From: Pyxicephalus adspersus
Lineage: Eukaryota > Chordata > Amphibia > Anura > Pyxicephalidae
Reading direction: 5' to 3'
Assembly: GCF_032062135.1 (NCBI RefSeq)
Contig: NC_092860.1
Location: 131,103,973 to 131,167,972 of the forward strand
DNA length: 64,000 nucleotides
Shown: one piece after another, positions 1 to 10,990 of the stretch
Position numbering within the stretch: the stretch's first letter is position 1
How the letters are laid out: the number at the start of each line of letters is the position of its first letter
The notes under the pieces: generated by a model
The model's input: the letters and a program-made list of their open reading frames with translations, nothing else
The model's database searches: none
Told to the model about the DNA's origin: nothing
Translations under genes and position numbers: made by a program

Positions 1-246
1 AAATGTTAAAAACATTTAAACAGCGCAAACATTTTTTTTTAGGGCTATGGGTAATGTGTGTGCCATTAGAAAGAATAATTTTTTAGGGGAACAGTGACTT
101 TTAATACACGCTCGCCAGTGTAAAGCTGCCGGAGATGCGCGGCTCCGGCCGCGATCTTTTTCAGTTGCTGAATAGCGCGATCGCGTACGATTTCGGATTG
201 CGAATGCGCGACCGATAATCCGATTCTGCTTGATGAATCAGGGGCA
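1..246. repeat. CpG-rich interspersed repeat, family A copy 1 (truncated by window edge)
   Basis: This segment aligns by eye with 47640-47944. Shared blocks in the same order include TTTAGGGCTA near the left end, GTGTGCCATT, GCCGGAGATGC, and TGCTTGATGAATC at the right end. It is unusually rich in CpG for this window, with a cluster at about 163-225 (GCGCGATCGCGTACG and following). The right end, read on the minus strand, is CCCCTGATTCATCAAGC. That matches the terminal motif seen in several palindromic repeats here. No coding potential is recognised. It is probably a non-autonomous DNA transposon or similar dispersed repeat, class uncertain. Confidence 0.6.
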
Positions 247-654
247 TTGTCTCATTGCCTTGATAGGGCTCTGTTTTGGTATGGAGGAAAAGAAGTTTAA
301 GCTCCGGATACGGAAGGGATTCTTCACTGTAAGGTCTGTGAAAATGTGGAATCGGCTCCACCAGGAAGTAGTTTCAGCAACTACTATAGATTGATTTAGA
401 AAAAAGTTGGATGTATTTCTAGAAGCACAGAACATATCTGGGTATTAAGGCTTTAAAGTAAAGATAACAGAGACTGTTGATCCATGGAACATCCGATTGC
501 CTCATGGAATCAGGAAGGATTTTTTTCCCCCTGTTGAAGCAAATTGTACCTGGGTTTTTTTTGCCTTCCTCTGGACCAACTGTGTCTTATAGGGTTTTAT
601 ATCTGGGATATGTTTATTTCCCTAGTGGTTGAACTTGATGGACTTGTACTCTCC
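247..654. other. No feature recognised
   Basis: AT-rich sequence with only short open frames and no protein signature. I see no repeat match elsewhere in the window. Confidence 0.5.
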
Positions 655-935
655 CTACTTTCTCTTGTAACTCCCTACTTTTCTTGGGTTCCTTTTGAAA
701 TACCCAGTTTTCCTTTTTCACCATATATTAAAAAAGAAACAGGAAAACTACATTGACTCAAGTAAAAGCGTAGGACAAAAAATGCAGCTTTCACTGCTAA
801 CATTCAAAACAGTAAACAGAAATGCCAATAAAATTAATATGAATAAACTCATCCATGGTCTTTTATTTTCAGTAAATTTATTTAAAATGACAAAAAATCT
901 CATCACATGGGCTACATGTGTAACAAACTCCTTGA
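655..935. repeat. CTCGAGTATAAGCC-type interspersed repeat, copy 1
   Basis: This matches 13776-14012 in order and orientation. Shared words include CAAAACAGTAA, AGAAATGCCAA, AAATTAA-ATGAATAAA and ATCACATGGGCT. The stretch at about 751-770 (ATTGACTCAAGTAAAAGC) looks like a decayed form of the CTCGAGTATAAGCC motif that I know from widespread vertebrate non-autonomous DNA transposons. It is old and diverged. The ends are approximate. Confidence 0.5.
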
Positions 936-1224
936 TATTAAACTACACATTTTGCATGAACAGATCTGAACAGAACTGATGCGACCTGAGTATGAACCAA
1001 GATCCTTTTTTTTTTTACTGTCACATTCAGGTGAAGAAATATTTGAGAATATACACAGTATTGTTTTGAATAAAATAGTATTTTTCATAACAAGAAGAAC
1101 TTCCCATACTCCCTTGTGTGCACTAAAGTCTAGGTAGCGGATCCCATGGTCTTTAGGTTTTTTATAGATAATTGGCTCTTTTCCCATCTAATAGACCTTG
1201 GCAGGTAGGGTTGCAGTTAGATAG
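936..1224. other. No feature recognised
   Basis: Contains a T run at about 1006-1016 and short open frames. No repeat partner or protein signature was seen. Confidence 0.45.
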
Positions 1225-1774
1225 GAGGATCAATAACGAGACTATTAGGAGATGCATATCTGGCTTTTGATCCTGCGCTGTGAACCACTGCAGTTCCGTG
1301 TGCACCCTGTTTACTTCCTCCGAAGGTTTGTTTGTCTTCTGCTCTGTGTATGTGCCTGTCTGAGCTTCTAGTTTCTCAGCTTCTAGGTACCAGTTGCATT
1401 TTGTAGTGTAGCCTGTCTAACCTGCTAATTGTGCGTTTATCTTTTGGATTACCTGTTGCTGCCTTTTTTCTGTACCTGTGATTGTATGCTGCCTGCACCA
1501 ACTTTTGCTTGTGACCCCAACACTGCTTGTCCTAATCCTTGGATACCTTGTTTGGTGGATTGATTTCCTGTGTCTGACTTGCCATTGTGTGGTCTCCTGG
1601 TCCTCTGCCAATCCTTCCCAGATGTCATCCCAAAGGCTTTGGGCCATCTATGTAGTGGGAAGGTACAACTGGTTTCCAGAAGCTGAGTGGGGCTTGCTAT
1701 AGATAAATAGTGTGGATTTAGATTGGGCGATTGGTGCTTAGTGAGCACTGACACTGGGCCAGGGCCTTACAGAG
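1225..1774 (+). repeat. Unclassified pyrimidine-rich repeat, family D copy 1
   Basis: This aligns with 29590-30045 in the same orientation. Shared blocks include ATTGTATGCTGCCTG, CTTGGATACCTT, AGTCCTTCCC-like, GGCTGAG-GGGG-CT-GC-ATAG, AGTGTGG and a final GGGCC-TAC. The top strand is T/C-rich with CTG-rich words. It ends close to where the Tc1 transposase remnant begins. The second copy has no transposase next to it, so the two are likely independent insertions. The class is unknown; an LTR fragment is possible but not shown. Confidence 0.55.
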
Positions 1775-2368
1775 GCCCTGTTAGTCAGTCTACAGTATAT
1801 GACTGGCTGATTCCAGCTGAAGAACTGTGCAATACTGGAAGCAGATATAGCCTGTGGTATAATCTGGGGCTGCTTAATTCAGGTCTATGTTCAGCAACTT
1901 TATGTGCCCAAAAAATGAGGTCAGCTGACATCATGAATATACTGAATACCAGGTTTTGCCATCAATGGATTTTTCTTTCCTAACATATTGAAGGAATAAT
2001 TGAGATCAGATTGTTAAACAGTGGTTCAGAGAACATGAGACATCATTTCATGTATGGATTGGCTACCACAGAGTCCAGACCTAAATCTCTTGAGAATCTT
2101 TGGGGTGTTCTGGAAAAGAAAAAGAAAGTCTTTATCTGACCCAAAATTTGATAGCAGTATGGAAGATGCCAGTCCTGGCTATTTTTTAGGGTCTAGATTA
2201 AGGGCCATCATCCTTTATTTACTATTAGCTAGTGACCAAACTCTAACAAGCACACAGCAAGTGAAGTGTCTGGACGTCTCCTATGGGGTTAGTGACTCGC
2301 CTAATCAAAATATAGAGAAAAGGCAAAGAAATAGCCTTGGGCCTCATGTCACTGACCTAGAGCTATAA
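1775..2368 (+). pseudogene. Tc1/mariner-type transposase remnant
   Basis: Tc1/mariner transposases cut and paste their element through a DDE/D catalytic domain at TA sites. This copy is dead. The frame at 2054-2368 contains MDWLPQSPDLN followed by WKRKRKS. These match the conserved late block of the family (W-PQSPDLNP-EN-W followed by a basic LKRK segment), just before the third catalytic acidic residue. Upstream, at 1861-1980, another frame carries the WGxxSxxG-like and ADIMNILNTRF blocks that precede it. Frameshifts and stops separate the blocks (one lies between about 1983 and 2054), and the PIE part of the motif is lost (NLLRI). The N-terminal DNA-binding region was not recognised. Terminal inverted repeats were not found. 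Identification is solid, boundaries are not. Confidence 0.75.
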
Positions 2369-2773
2369 TATAACATAAAGAAGGTTCTCCAAGGGGATGA
2401 GAAGATAAGCACCTCAAAAGTAGAATAGAATACAATCTTGGAAGCAGCCATTGTATATATATTGTTATAAGGTTTAAGGTTTCTCGTTTTGTTCCTGGCT
2501 TTCTTACCTAATAGGTCACTTATTAGGTGTCATTTATAGGGTATGAAAAGTTTGATTTCGTGTCCTGCATACTTGTTCCAGACACATGACCTTGCCTGAA
2601 TAATAGCCTGATATTAAGGAAATATGTTGGCTGCTATTGCTGACCTTCCTCTGAAAAAAGCTAACTACCGGGCTGTTTTCATGATCCACTGACTTCAATA
2701 CTTATGAAGTCATTAATTTACAGCAAGTAAGCAGATCGAATTCAGAAGTGAATTCAGAAGTGGTAATATATAT
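2369..2773. other. No feature recognised
   Basis: AT-rich, no coding signal. There is a small direct repeat of GAATTCAGAAGTG at about 2738-2762. Confidence 0.45.
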
Positions 2774-2886
2774 GTTTGTCTGGGGTCAAAAACTCAAAGT
2801 ATTGCAGTTAGAACATCCGCAAGGCAGCCAGGTAGTCCTGCTGATGTTCTAACTTCAGTACTTTGAGTTACTGACCCCACACAACT
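2774..2886. repeat. 113-bp imperfect hairpin (MITE-like)
   Basis: The left arm starts at TTGTCTGGGGTCA and runs through ACTCAAAGTATTGCAGTTAG and AACATC. The right arm mirrors it: GATGTTCTAACT, then CAGTACTTTGAGT, then TGACCCCACACAA. Each arm is about 50 bp with only a few mismatches around a short GC-rich loop (about 2820-2840). Short foldback DNA elements look like this, and a transcribed copy could give a microRNA-like precursor. No coding content. Confidence 0.75.
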
Positions 2887-5800
2887 GTTTTCAGAAAAAA
2901 AAGTTCAGCACACCTAATAATTTCACTTTAACATGGTTTTCTATATAAACAAGTCAGCAAAACCTACTTTAATATTTCTATCCTCACATTTCTTATTTAA
3001 GCCCAATGTGTTTCCATATTTTGCCAATGTTATTTAGCAGCTGCGTATTTACAGTTTTGTGTTTGTTTTCTCCACTCAAGTTATTATATGTTTGAAATAT
3101 CTAATCAAAGCAACGTTTGTGTTCATTTCAGGTCAAATTAAACTGTGTTCATTTTTGCTTGCTTTCATAACCCTCTTCATCTTTAAAAAGAATAAAAATT
3201 AAAAAAAAATGTAATGGTAGTGCAGAACAAAGAGCAGAAATTAAAATTCATTCCCGTCTATTCCTGATTCCCAAGAGCTGTAGTGTTATGTGTAAATTTT
3301 ACATAACATTAACAACGGTGAGGCTTTCAGGAGTTTTAATTGTCACATCCATCACTTAGACAGAGACAATTTGAAGCTAGGGTGACGAAGGAGAGGATTA
3401 CTAAACTTGTGAAGCATACCGTAGATTACTGAGAATATAGCACGGTCAGATTTACTGGGGTGTAATTATCCCGTGTGCTTTGTGTAGAGTTTTAGCAAAT
3501 GTAATTGTTATCACAATAGCCCTGCCAAAGCTTAAAGCACAGCAGTTAACTTGGAAATATAATCATCACCATGAAATGCATTTTGTCGTGTCTCACAGCT
3601 GCACTGTAGAAAGGATGATGGTAGTTTAGGCAAAAATCTGCAATGATGGCTTAAACTGTGCGACACATTTACACGTACACAACTACAGGCACATGGATGC
3701 ATGCACACAGACGAAATGCTACATACACATGAACACAATATAGATACCCATATAAGAACGTAAAGGAACTTAGCAAAGTGCAAGCTTGAAGTCACATTTA
3801 AAAAAACATCCATATTGATTATTAGGATCTCATAAACATACATGCGTAGTTTTCTATAATGATGCACAAGTCATTTCCATAAATTTATATATATTTGTTA
3901 TCCAGCAAGACATGTATTTCCCATTGCAAAAATAAACCTATTTTATTTTTTTGTAAGAGCCTGCTATATATCTAATGCTTTGTGTGACTCTCTTCCCAGA
4001 ATCCTGCAGTAATTCTGCATATCTTGCCACAAAATAGAAAAGCTGAGTATACAGTTAGAGAGATATGTGTGTTACTAATCTAGTGACCAGAGAAGTTACA
4101 CTTTCCTCTGTTACTAAACAGTCATACAAAAACCAATCCCTGCAATGCATGGGATTTTATGTTGATGCAATGTAGCACCATTCATTCTGGGACCTCAAAG
4201 CTCTTTGCTGATACAGATATGATATAGCACAGCATAAAGTAACACACTAATGTGCATTGTGGTGTAATGTGTTGCCCAAGACATTTTGCATGTTAGGTAA
4301 CATATATAGATGGATAGCCTTAATTCATAGTGTATTAATGCAGGGTGATAGTATGAATGGGTCCTAAGACATTACACAAAAATCACTTATTATTGTCACA
4401 GTAATAAGATCCATTATAAAGCTTCCACATCAAGTTGAATTATCTGTCTACATCATGGTCCAGTGCTGTTCCCTCTTTCTTTCATATCAAGGTAATGATT
4501 CCCTTAAAACTTCATTGTAACAGCAGCAGCCCATGTTTGGGTGCCACTGAATCATCTTTGGAACTAACAGTCGGTGGTTCATTCTGATTTGCTAATCAAC
4601 TTTTTGTGTCTTCTTATTATTGTATACCACCTTAATTAAACGTTTGCCTACATTTTGTTTGTATTTTTGTTTCCTTTATACTATGTCACTAATCTGAGCA
4701 AATTTTTATTAACAGACTTGACTTGATTTTGGGCAGACTTGATTTAATAGTTTGCTTACTTTTGTGCGTTACTTACCTATCAGGTATTTTAGTAACATTA
4801 ATGGCTCATTCCTATTACTTTCTTATTGTTCACTGTAGTGTTTTGTAGAGGTAGAGAATTGGAGTTCATTTTGTACATCTCCTCCTTTGCTTTCCATGCC
4901 TTTCTCATATCCAGGGAATTTCTATAACAAATCCATAGTTAGTTTTTGGTATAGGGGAGCATGTGAGTCAATACCTTCCCCACCATGTGACAGGCCTCGT
5001 AGTCAACAAGTAGCTGCTCAGACATCCAATTCAAGGAGAAGTAGAGTCCCCTGCCACATGTAAGCTGCAAGTTGAATAGTGCTCCAGATGAAAGGTAAAT
5101 ATGTACAAATAGTGGAGTGGTAGGAAAGGTTCATTTAAAGATTCTATCCTCACCTCTCAATGCTAAATTTGTTGCCAAGACTTGGTTTACCCAAATTGTG
5201 TGAGGGCTTTACAGACAAGAACAAGCTGCCTCTGACTCAACCTATTAGGCTTTCATTGTCTAATCATTACTACATTTTCTAATTATTCTTATATAATATT
5301 ACCCTTGGTTACATCTATTGATAGTCCCGTGGCTACACATGTCTGTCCTAATCTTTGGATTTACAATCATTGCAATTCTTCTTCACAATTAATTCTCTGA
5401 ATTGTCAATTTGCCAACAGCAATGTAATCTATGGGCCTGGTAGTTGTGTAACAACTAAACACATCTTCATGATCAAAGAAGGGTGATGAGATCCAAAATA
5501 GCAAGTGTAATGTGTGAGACTCATGTGTACTTGTAGTCAGTTTTTGAGATGCATTTTATTTGAATATAAAAAAAGGGATTGCAACTTTTAAATAGAGGTC
5601 AGTAGAATATAGAATAAGAGAGCCTTGTTTGGAAACCAAAAGGGAAAAGGGTTACATATCTCATATCCGGTATATGAACTTGTAACTCAATAGAGTTGAT
5701 TATGAGATATTCTAGAGCGTGGCCTTCATTTTTTTCATGTGTATAGTGTGCGGTCTATACTGGTGATGAGCTAAGGTGAGGGCCGGCACCTTACTAGTGA

Positions 5801-6439
5801 AACCAAATTCAGAGGAGGTATGGAACACGCTGCAAGATATGCAAAGTGGATGTTGCCAGACAAATTTCATAGATAGGGGTCGTACAGGGTTGTAGTTGTA
5901 TAGCAGGCTCCATAGGGAACCCTGGTATACTTGTACACTGACAGCTCAAATGAAAAGAGTTTCTCTGGATATGAGCAGAATAAACTCATCATCTACTGCC
6001 TCCTACAATGTTGTGTTTGTGGCCTAAGTCACCTATCATCAAATATCATAAAATCAGCTCTCATCTAAGAGGATCTAAGGTATCGTAGTAGTGACAATGA
6101 GAGGCTAGAGTAAAGGTATAATGTTATACTTAATGGCTCTTGCTTTGCAAAGCAACCTTAGCTTATATCTTTATAGGTGATACTGGTTATATAGTTCTGG
6201 ATTTTAAAACTACAGGAAGTATGAACAAAATATAGAAATGCACAGGATCAAACATCTGTAAATAAATTCTAGTATGCAGACACACTTGGAACAAATTCCC
6301 CAGCCTAGAACTATGTGACTTGGCAAGTGTCTTTAAAATAAAGAACAACCATGAACTTTCAAAAAGATGCTGCTTATTTTTAAATAGGACCCTATAAATC
6401 AGACTTTAAGGTGTTTTCTTTCCCTTCCTTGAGGAAGAT
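2887..6439. other. Long stretch with no gene recognised
   Basis: AT-rich, apparently unique sequence. It holds a CA-rich low-complexity patch at about 3660-3740 and an A-rich patch at about 3180-3215. Open frames are short and lack family signatures. No repeat match to the rest of the window was seen. Confidence 0.5.
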
Positions 6440-6900
6440 TGTGTCAGCAACGTTTGTGAAGACAAAGCTGCCGCACCTGGCTAAGGAATAGGTGGCATCC
6501 CGACATGTCTGTGATGTAATCAGAGCTTCTACATCACACCAGTGTGTCATTCATTGTGTGCCTTCACCAAGACTGTGCTAGATTGATGCCTCTGCCAAGG
6601 ATAGTGCTGATTATAGAACAGATTTCCCCGTATATAAAGCCATTTTTAATTCACTGTCTGCAGCTGCCAGCCTGCAGGGATAATTCCTTTTAGCAGGATA
6701 GTATAGATTATTACAGAGAAATTACATTTGCATAAAGGCATTTTGTCTTGCTTTATATGTCAGATTTAACCAATGAATGTTGTCACTTAGTTTTGTGAAA
6801 TAAACAACATCCATGAAGTCACTTATATCAGTATGAAATATATCTGTAAATGTAATAACCCTATGGGGACTGGGAATCTGCAGTGCCTGCACCATTGAAG
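6440..6900. other. Candidate conserved non-coding segment
   Basis: The segment lacks repeat structure and open frames. It is less AT-rich than its surroundings around 6460-6700, with words such as CAGCTGCCAGCCTGCAGGGA (about 6662-6681) and GGATAATTCC that resemble homeodomain or bHLH sites. The texture is like vertebrate conserved non-coding elements. This is an impression only and no alignment was possible. Confidence 0.2.
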
Positions 6901-9900
6901 TTAAAAAAATGTCTCAAATTTAAATTTTTATTGCTATTATAAATCAATTTTAAAAATAACTTTTATTCCAACTGTATAAAAATTAATTCTTTGAACACAT
7001 GTTTTCAGTGTCATGTTAAGACTTATTTCCTAGTTAGTTAATTTTATGGATACAATTTATCAAAGATTGAAACTGATAATTCTATGTTTTCATGGGGTAA
7101 ATGCACTGAAGGCAGTGTGCAATCAAAAATACAAATGCAGAAGCAGAAGTATTTTTTTAAACTTTTGAAAAGCCTTAAGCATATTTAGAAAATGGCCATA
7201 CTGAAAACTTAAAGCATTATTTTTATATAAATTAATAATAGAGCCCTATGCATGAGGACATAAAGAAGTCCAGTCTGGAATGAATTAGGAGCAGTGTGCA
7301 CCTCTGTATATATTTAAATGGATGAGTTAAGTTAGTAACTTATTATATAAATATAGGTGAATATCAGTGAAGTCTTACATTTTTTTTTTAGAAACCGTGG
7401 AAAAGGCTGAAAACTTCTACAAACCAAATTTATTGTTTGTGTCCTCATTTAAAAAACTTTCTGTATTTTAATAATACACTCCTGTGTTTAATAGAAGGAG
7501 AAGTAGAGATAGCCTCTATATGTACCCAGACAGCATTTAAACCTAGTTTCCAACCAGTCCAAAGCAAATAATACTCCACAGTTGCCATATAATTCAATAG
7601 TGTTTGGTTTATAATCCCACCACAAACATCCAAAGAGAGAAGTAGTCACTACTAGTAAACATGCAAAGGAAAAATGGTTTATTGAAGTTCTGTACTAGGA
7701 ACCCAATTCCACAGAGGACCCCTTTGTTAAGGCAGCGAAACAGAACATCCAGTACACACACCAAATATATAACTGCTACAAATATATAATATAGACCACT
7801 GCTCCAATAACAGGAAAAAAGTGATAATGGTAAGACAGCATACCTGGATCTCCCAAGCCCTATACTAAAGAGCAGGGTAATTATGATTGCAAATGTGCTT
7901 TCCAGAAACTGGAAACAAAGACGTCACACGTATCCACCACCACCTGCGAAAAGATATATCATGTATCTGAACATAAGGAACTGGTCTATCCCAGCACCTA
8001 CTTGCACATTCTGCCAATACTATAAAAACCATTACTATGAGACTGTTGTGTATACACTGGGTTATGTTCCGTTTCACTGCCATGAAGAAAAGGATCCCTT
8101 GTGGCCCCAAAGCATTGGATTTTTGGTATTGAACGTCAGTTACCTACTTTTCTTCTTCATGTTTGGTCGTGTTGGATACTTCTCTCATTAGCATTTAAAA
8201 CTTTGCATAACATTCTGGCCCTCCCACTCGCTATACAAAAGAAAAAGTATTGAGTTGAGCTTTACCTTATCGAGGAAACCATAGCTAAAATACAATTTTA
8301 TTTTTATGGCATATTCAGAACCTTGAACCTAAATACCTGGAAATTATATCAGTAGAAAACCAGGAAGAGAAGGAGGATAAAATGGCAAAATCTGTAGTAG
8401 CAGAAGATAAAGGTACAAACAAAAAATATTTCAATGCTGATCTTGAATATATTGTGGCATCCGGATGGGAGGACAAATGAAACAACTTTTTCCAATATCC
8501 TATAATTTTCAGCTTCATTTATGTTTTATTCTGAGTCATATAGTAATTTTACATAGCATGGATTATTGCTATTTTTAGCCTTTTGTAATTTCGTGTATCT
8601 CTTATATCTGGCAACAGGTGTTAGCCTGTCCATACACACTACAGTCTTTCATGCCATTACCTAACAGATACAATCATTTTAGTGTATCAGACACTGGAAA
8701 TTTTGGTCTGATTGCTTTTTAATTTTGAACGTTTATCAGGAAAACTATACAAAGTCAAATGTGGTTGTTTTAGAATTGATAAGTTGCTTCATACAACAAA
8801 AACATTTTAAGAAGGCCATATTTTCCAATCAACTTATTCAACCCTTAAAATCGATCTAAAATTATTCAAATTGTAGTAAAAATGTTTTGCAAACTGTGAG
8901 ATCAATCATAATACTGGATTATCCTTTCATAGAAATGTTGTACGATCTGTATTTGTATAGCTAGTATGGGAGTAATTGGATTAGGTTCTAATCCTGCATT
9001 ATACAGATTCTGTAATTGGTCTGGTTGGGTTGATTTCTGAACATTGGAACAAATGAATGTGATTCCTTTATATTAATATATGATCTGATTGGTTGAAAGG
9101 CTAATCAGTCTGTGTATTTTGTTTACAACCCAGCATTTACTGAGAGATCGTTCATACTGGGCACATTGCCATGAATTCTGCAAGGCAGTCATGGACAATA
9201 GACAAACAAAAATCTATAGTCTTCTACAGGACTTGTTTCCACTTCCATGCTGCTCTGGGAACAAGAATATATTTGGATCAAGCAGTGGAGGAGAGAGGTA
9301 AAATCAGTACAGTTCTTTGTAAATGAAAGCATTTCTGTATAGTGCTTAGATCAACAGATAACAGAAGTCATATTCTTTAAACTGAAAGACATGTATAGCA
9401 TTTTTGAGATTTCTGAAAATGATTTCCTCTTTCTTTGTACAGTTTTATGTCCTAGCCAAATGTCAGTGTCACGCTGGGGAAGTTTCAACTGCTTCAGTTT
9501 CAGAGCTCTACATGGTCTTGGATCTATGTCAAAAGCCCTACACAAAAACATATAAATCACTGCTTCCTGAACTACCCACGGAAAAAGAACAACCCAGGAG
9601 GATAAGCAGAAATCCCAGTGTCTCTAAGAAAAATTCCAATGCCCAAAAAAGAGCTTTTTAAAGTTTCAACCCATTTACCTACTGTATTCCAGGGAAACAT
9701 AAAACACTTTTATATTTTCATAGAGTTTGTAAAAATCTGTATGCATACCTACTAGCATAACATAATGAAAAATTGAGACGTTGGTGTAAATTTGTGCTGC
9801 TCTGCAGGCAAGCTGTGTGCCTTGAGCCAGTTTAAATGTAAAACTTTCATATTTCATTGTGTGACGGGAGTGTACCTATAAATCCCTATAGCATTGCTAA

Positions 9901-10127
9901 TCAGCATCTAATGGCCAGATGCTTGGAAGCCTAGAAAAATGGATTCTGTTTGTCGACTGCTCTGAACGCAAAAGAACATTTCACTCTGCTGTGGGGTATA
10001 TGCTTGTTTTGGCTCTTTATAGATTTAGTATATACTTGTCAAAACGTGGACACTGTTATGAGAAAGTGAGTAAATAGAGGCTGCCATTATTAAACTCTCC
10101 CTAGAGAATGTTAGTTTTCTGGCTCTC
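6901..10127. other. Long stretch, one possible decayed MITE
   Basis: AT-rich with no recognisable coding sequence. A possible decayed element spans about 8625-8973: the left edge has CCTGTCCATACACACTACAG and the right edge, read in reverse complement, starts CCCATACTAGCTATAC. Both resemble a CCCATACAC-type terminal repeat, but the match is weak. The rest shows nothing I can name. Confidence 0.35.
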
Positions 10128-10617
10128 ATTCTTAGGACCCTTTCACACTAGAAGGGCTGTGTTTATCTGCAGCTTGGCAAAATAGACCAATACAAGGTAA
10201 TTTTATATTATAAAAACAATATCTTTAGTGTGTCCAAGCACTGGGTGAACATAAGGTTTATTTCATTTTTGTGCAGCCTGCATTGAATGCACTATACACA
10301 TTGCAGTTTGCTGTGGTTCGTTGAAGTTTGAGCCTTCTATGCAATGAGAACACAGCGGATCTTAATTTTAGCAACCCATTGGATTTTGTGCATGGGTCAC
10401 AGGAGTGACTTCACCCCGAGAGTCAGGTGATTTGCCACAACGTTTTTTTATTGGTGTTTAGTAGCCGATTAGAAAAAGGGCCTTCTGATAGCAAACGAAA
10501 ATAATTATAACAATGCACTGCAAAATATGGAAAAAAGTGAACCCAGACTGTAGTGGGTCAATAAAGCTTCCTCTGCTGCACTTTATATCCAAAAAGCTGT
10601 TAGTTCTTTGTTCAGGA
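10128..10617. other. Possible Harbinger-like terminus, otherwise unassigned
   Basis: The words TTAGGACCCTTTCACACTAG at about 10134-10153 resemble the TIR of the Harbinger-like MITEs at 23310 and 53159 (TTA followed by AGG-CC-TTCA-AC). I did not find a matching right end, so this is at best a fragment. The remainder shows nothing recognisable. Confidence 0.3.
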
Positions 10618-10990
10618 CTACAGAAAGAGACAGAAGGGCCTGGAGCCGAAAATGACAAGAAGAAATATAGGTGGAGGGACAGCATGACAGGGTGGTCAGG
10701 GCAGCCCTGGGGTGGAACGAGTTCGAGAATGAGCTGGAAGAAAGGAGGGGTGTGAAAACTGATTGGTGGTGAGATGGGGAGTAGGAGGGGTAAGGTAGGA
10801 GTTGTAAAGACTAGGGAAGGGGAGGGGTCACATCAGTTGAGGCAAGTGGGGAAAAAGTTTGTAAGCTTTGTACAATAAATGGCTGTCCAGCTGTTTTGTG
10901 GGGAAGGTAAGGCTAGGCAGCTGAGGGGGATTGTTTGGGTGGAAAGTAAGGTGGGTGCTTGTGAGCTACCTTTCATTATTTCTTGCCTAG
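10618..10990 (+). repeat. G-rich interspersed repeat, family H copy 1
   Basis: The top strand is strongly G-rich. It begins with GAAGGGCCTGGAGCCGA and contains GACTAGGGAAGGGGAGGGG. An AATAAATGGCTG word at about 10875-10886 is followed by a GTCCAGCTGTTTTGTGGGG segment. The same order of GCCTGGAGCG-like start, G-rich body and AATAAATGGC-like end is seen at 57309-58085 and, on the minus strand, at 24560-25140 and 54720-55350. AATAAA near the 3' side would fit a retroelement polyadenylation signal, but no LTR pair or coding sequence is seen. Confidence 0.5.

Noticed and set aside
1417..1754. Overlapping frames of 76 and 101 codons on the minus strand
   Set aside because: Both lie in repeat family D, which has a diverged second copy with different frames.
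8625..8973. MITE with CCCATACAC-type ends
   Set aside because: The two ends match only weakly and no target-site duplication is visible, so it is mentioned only inside the stretch entry.
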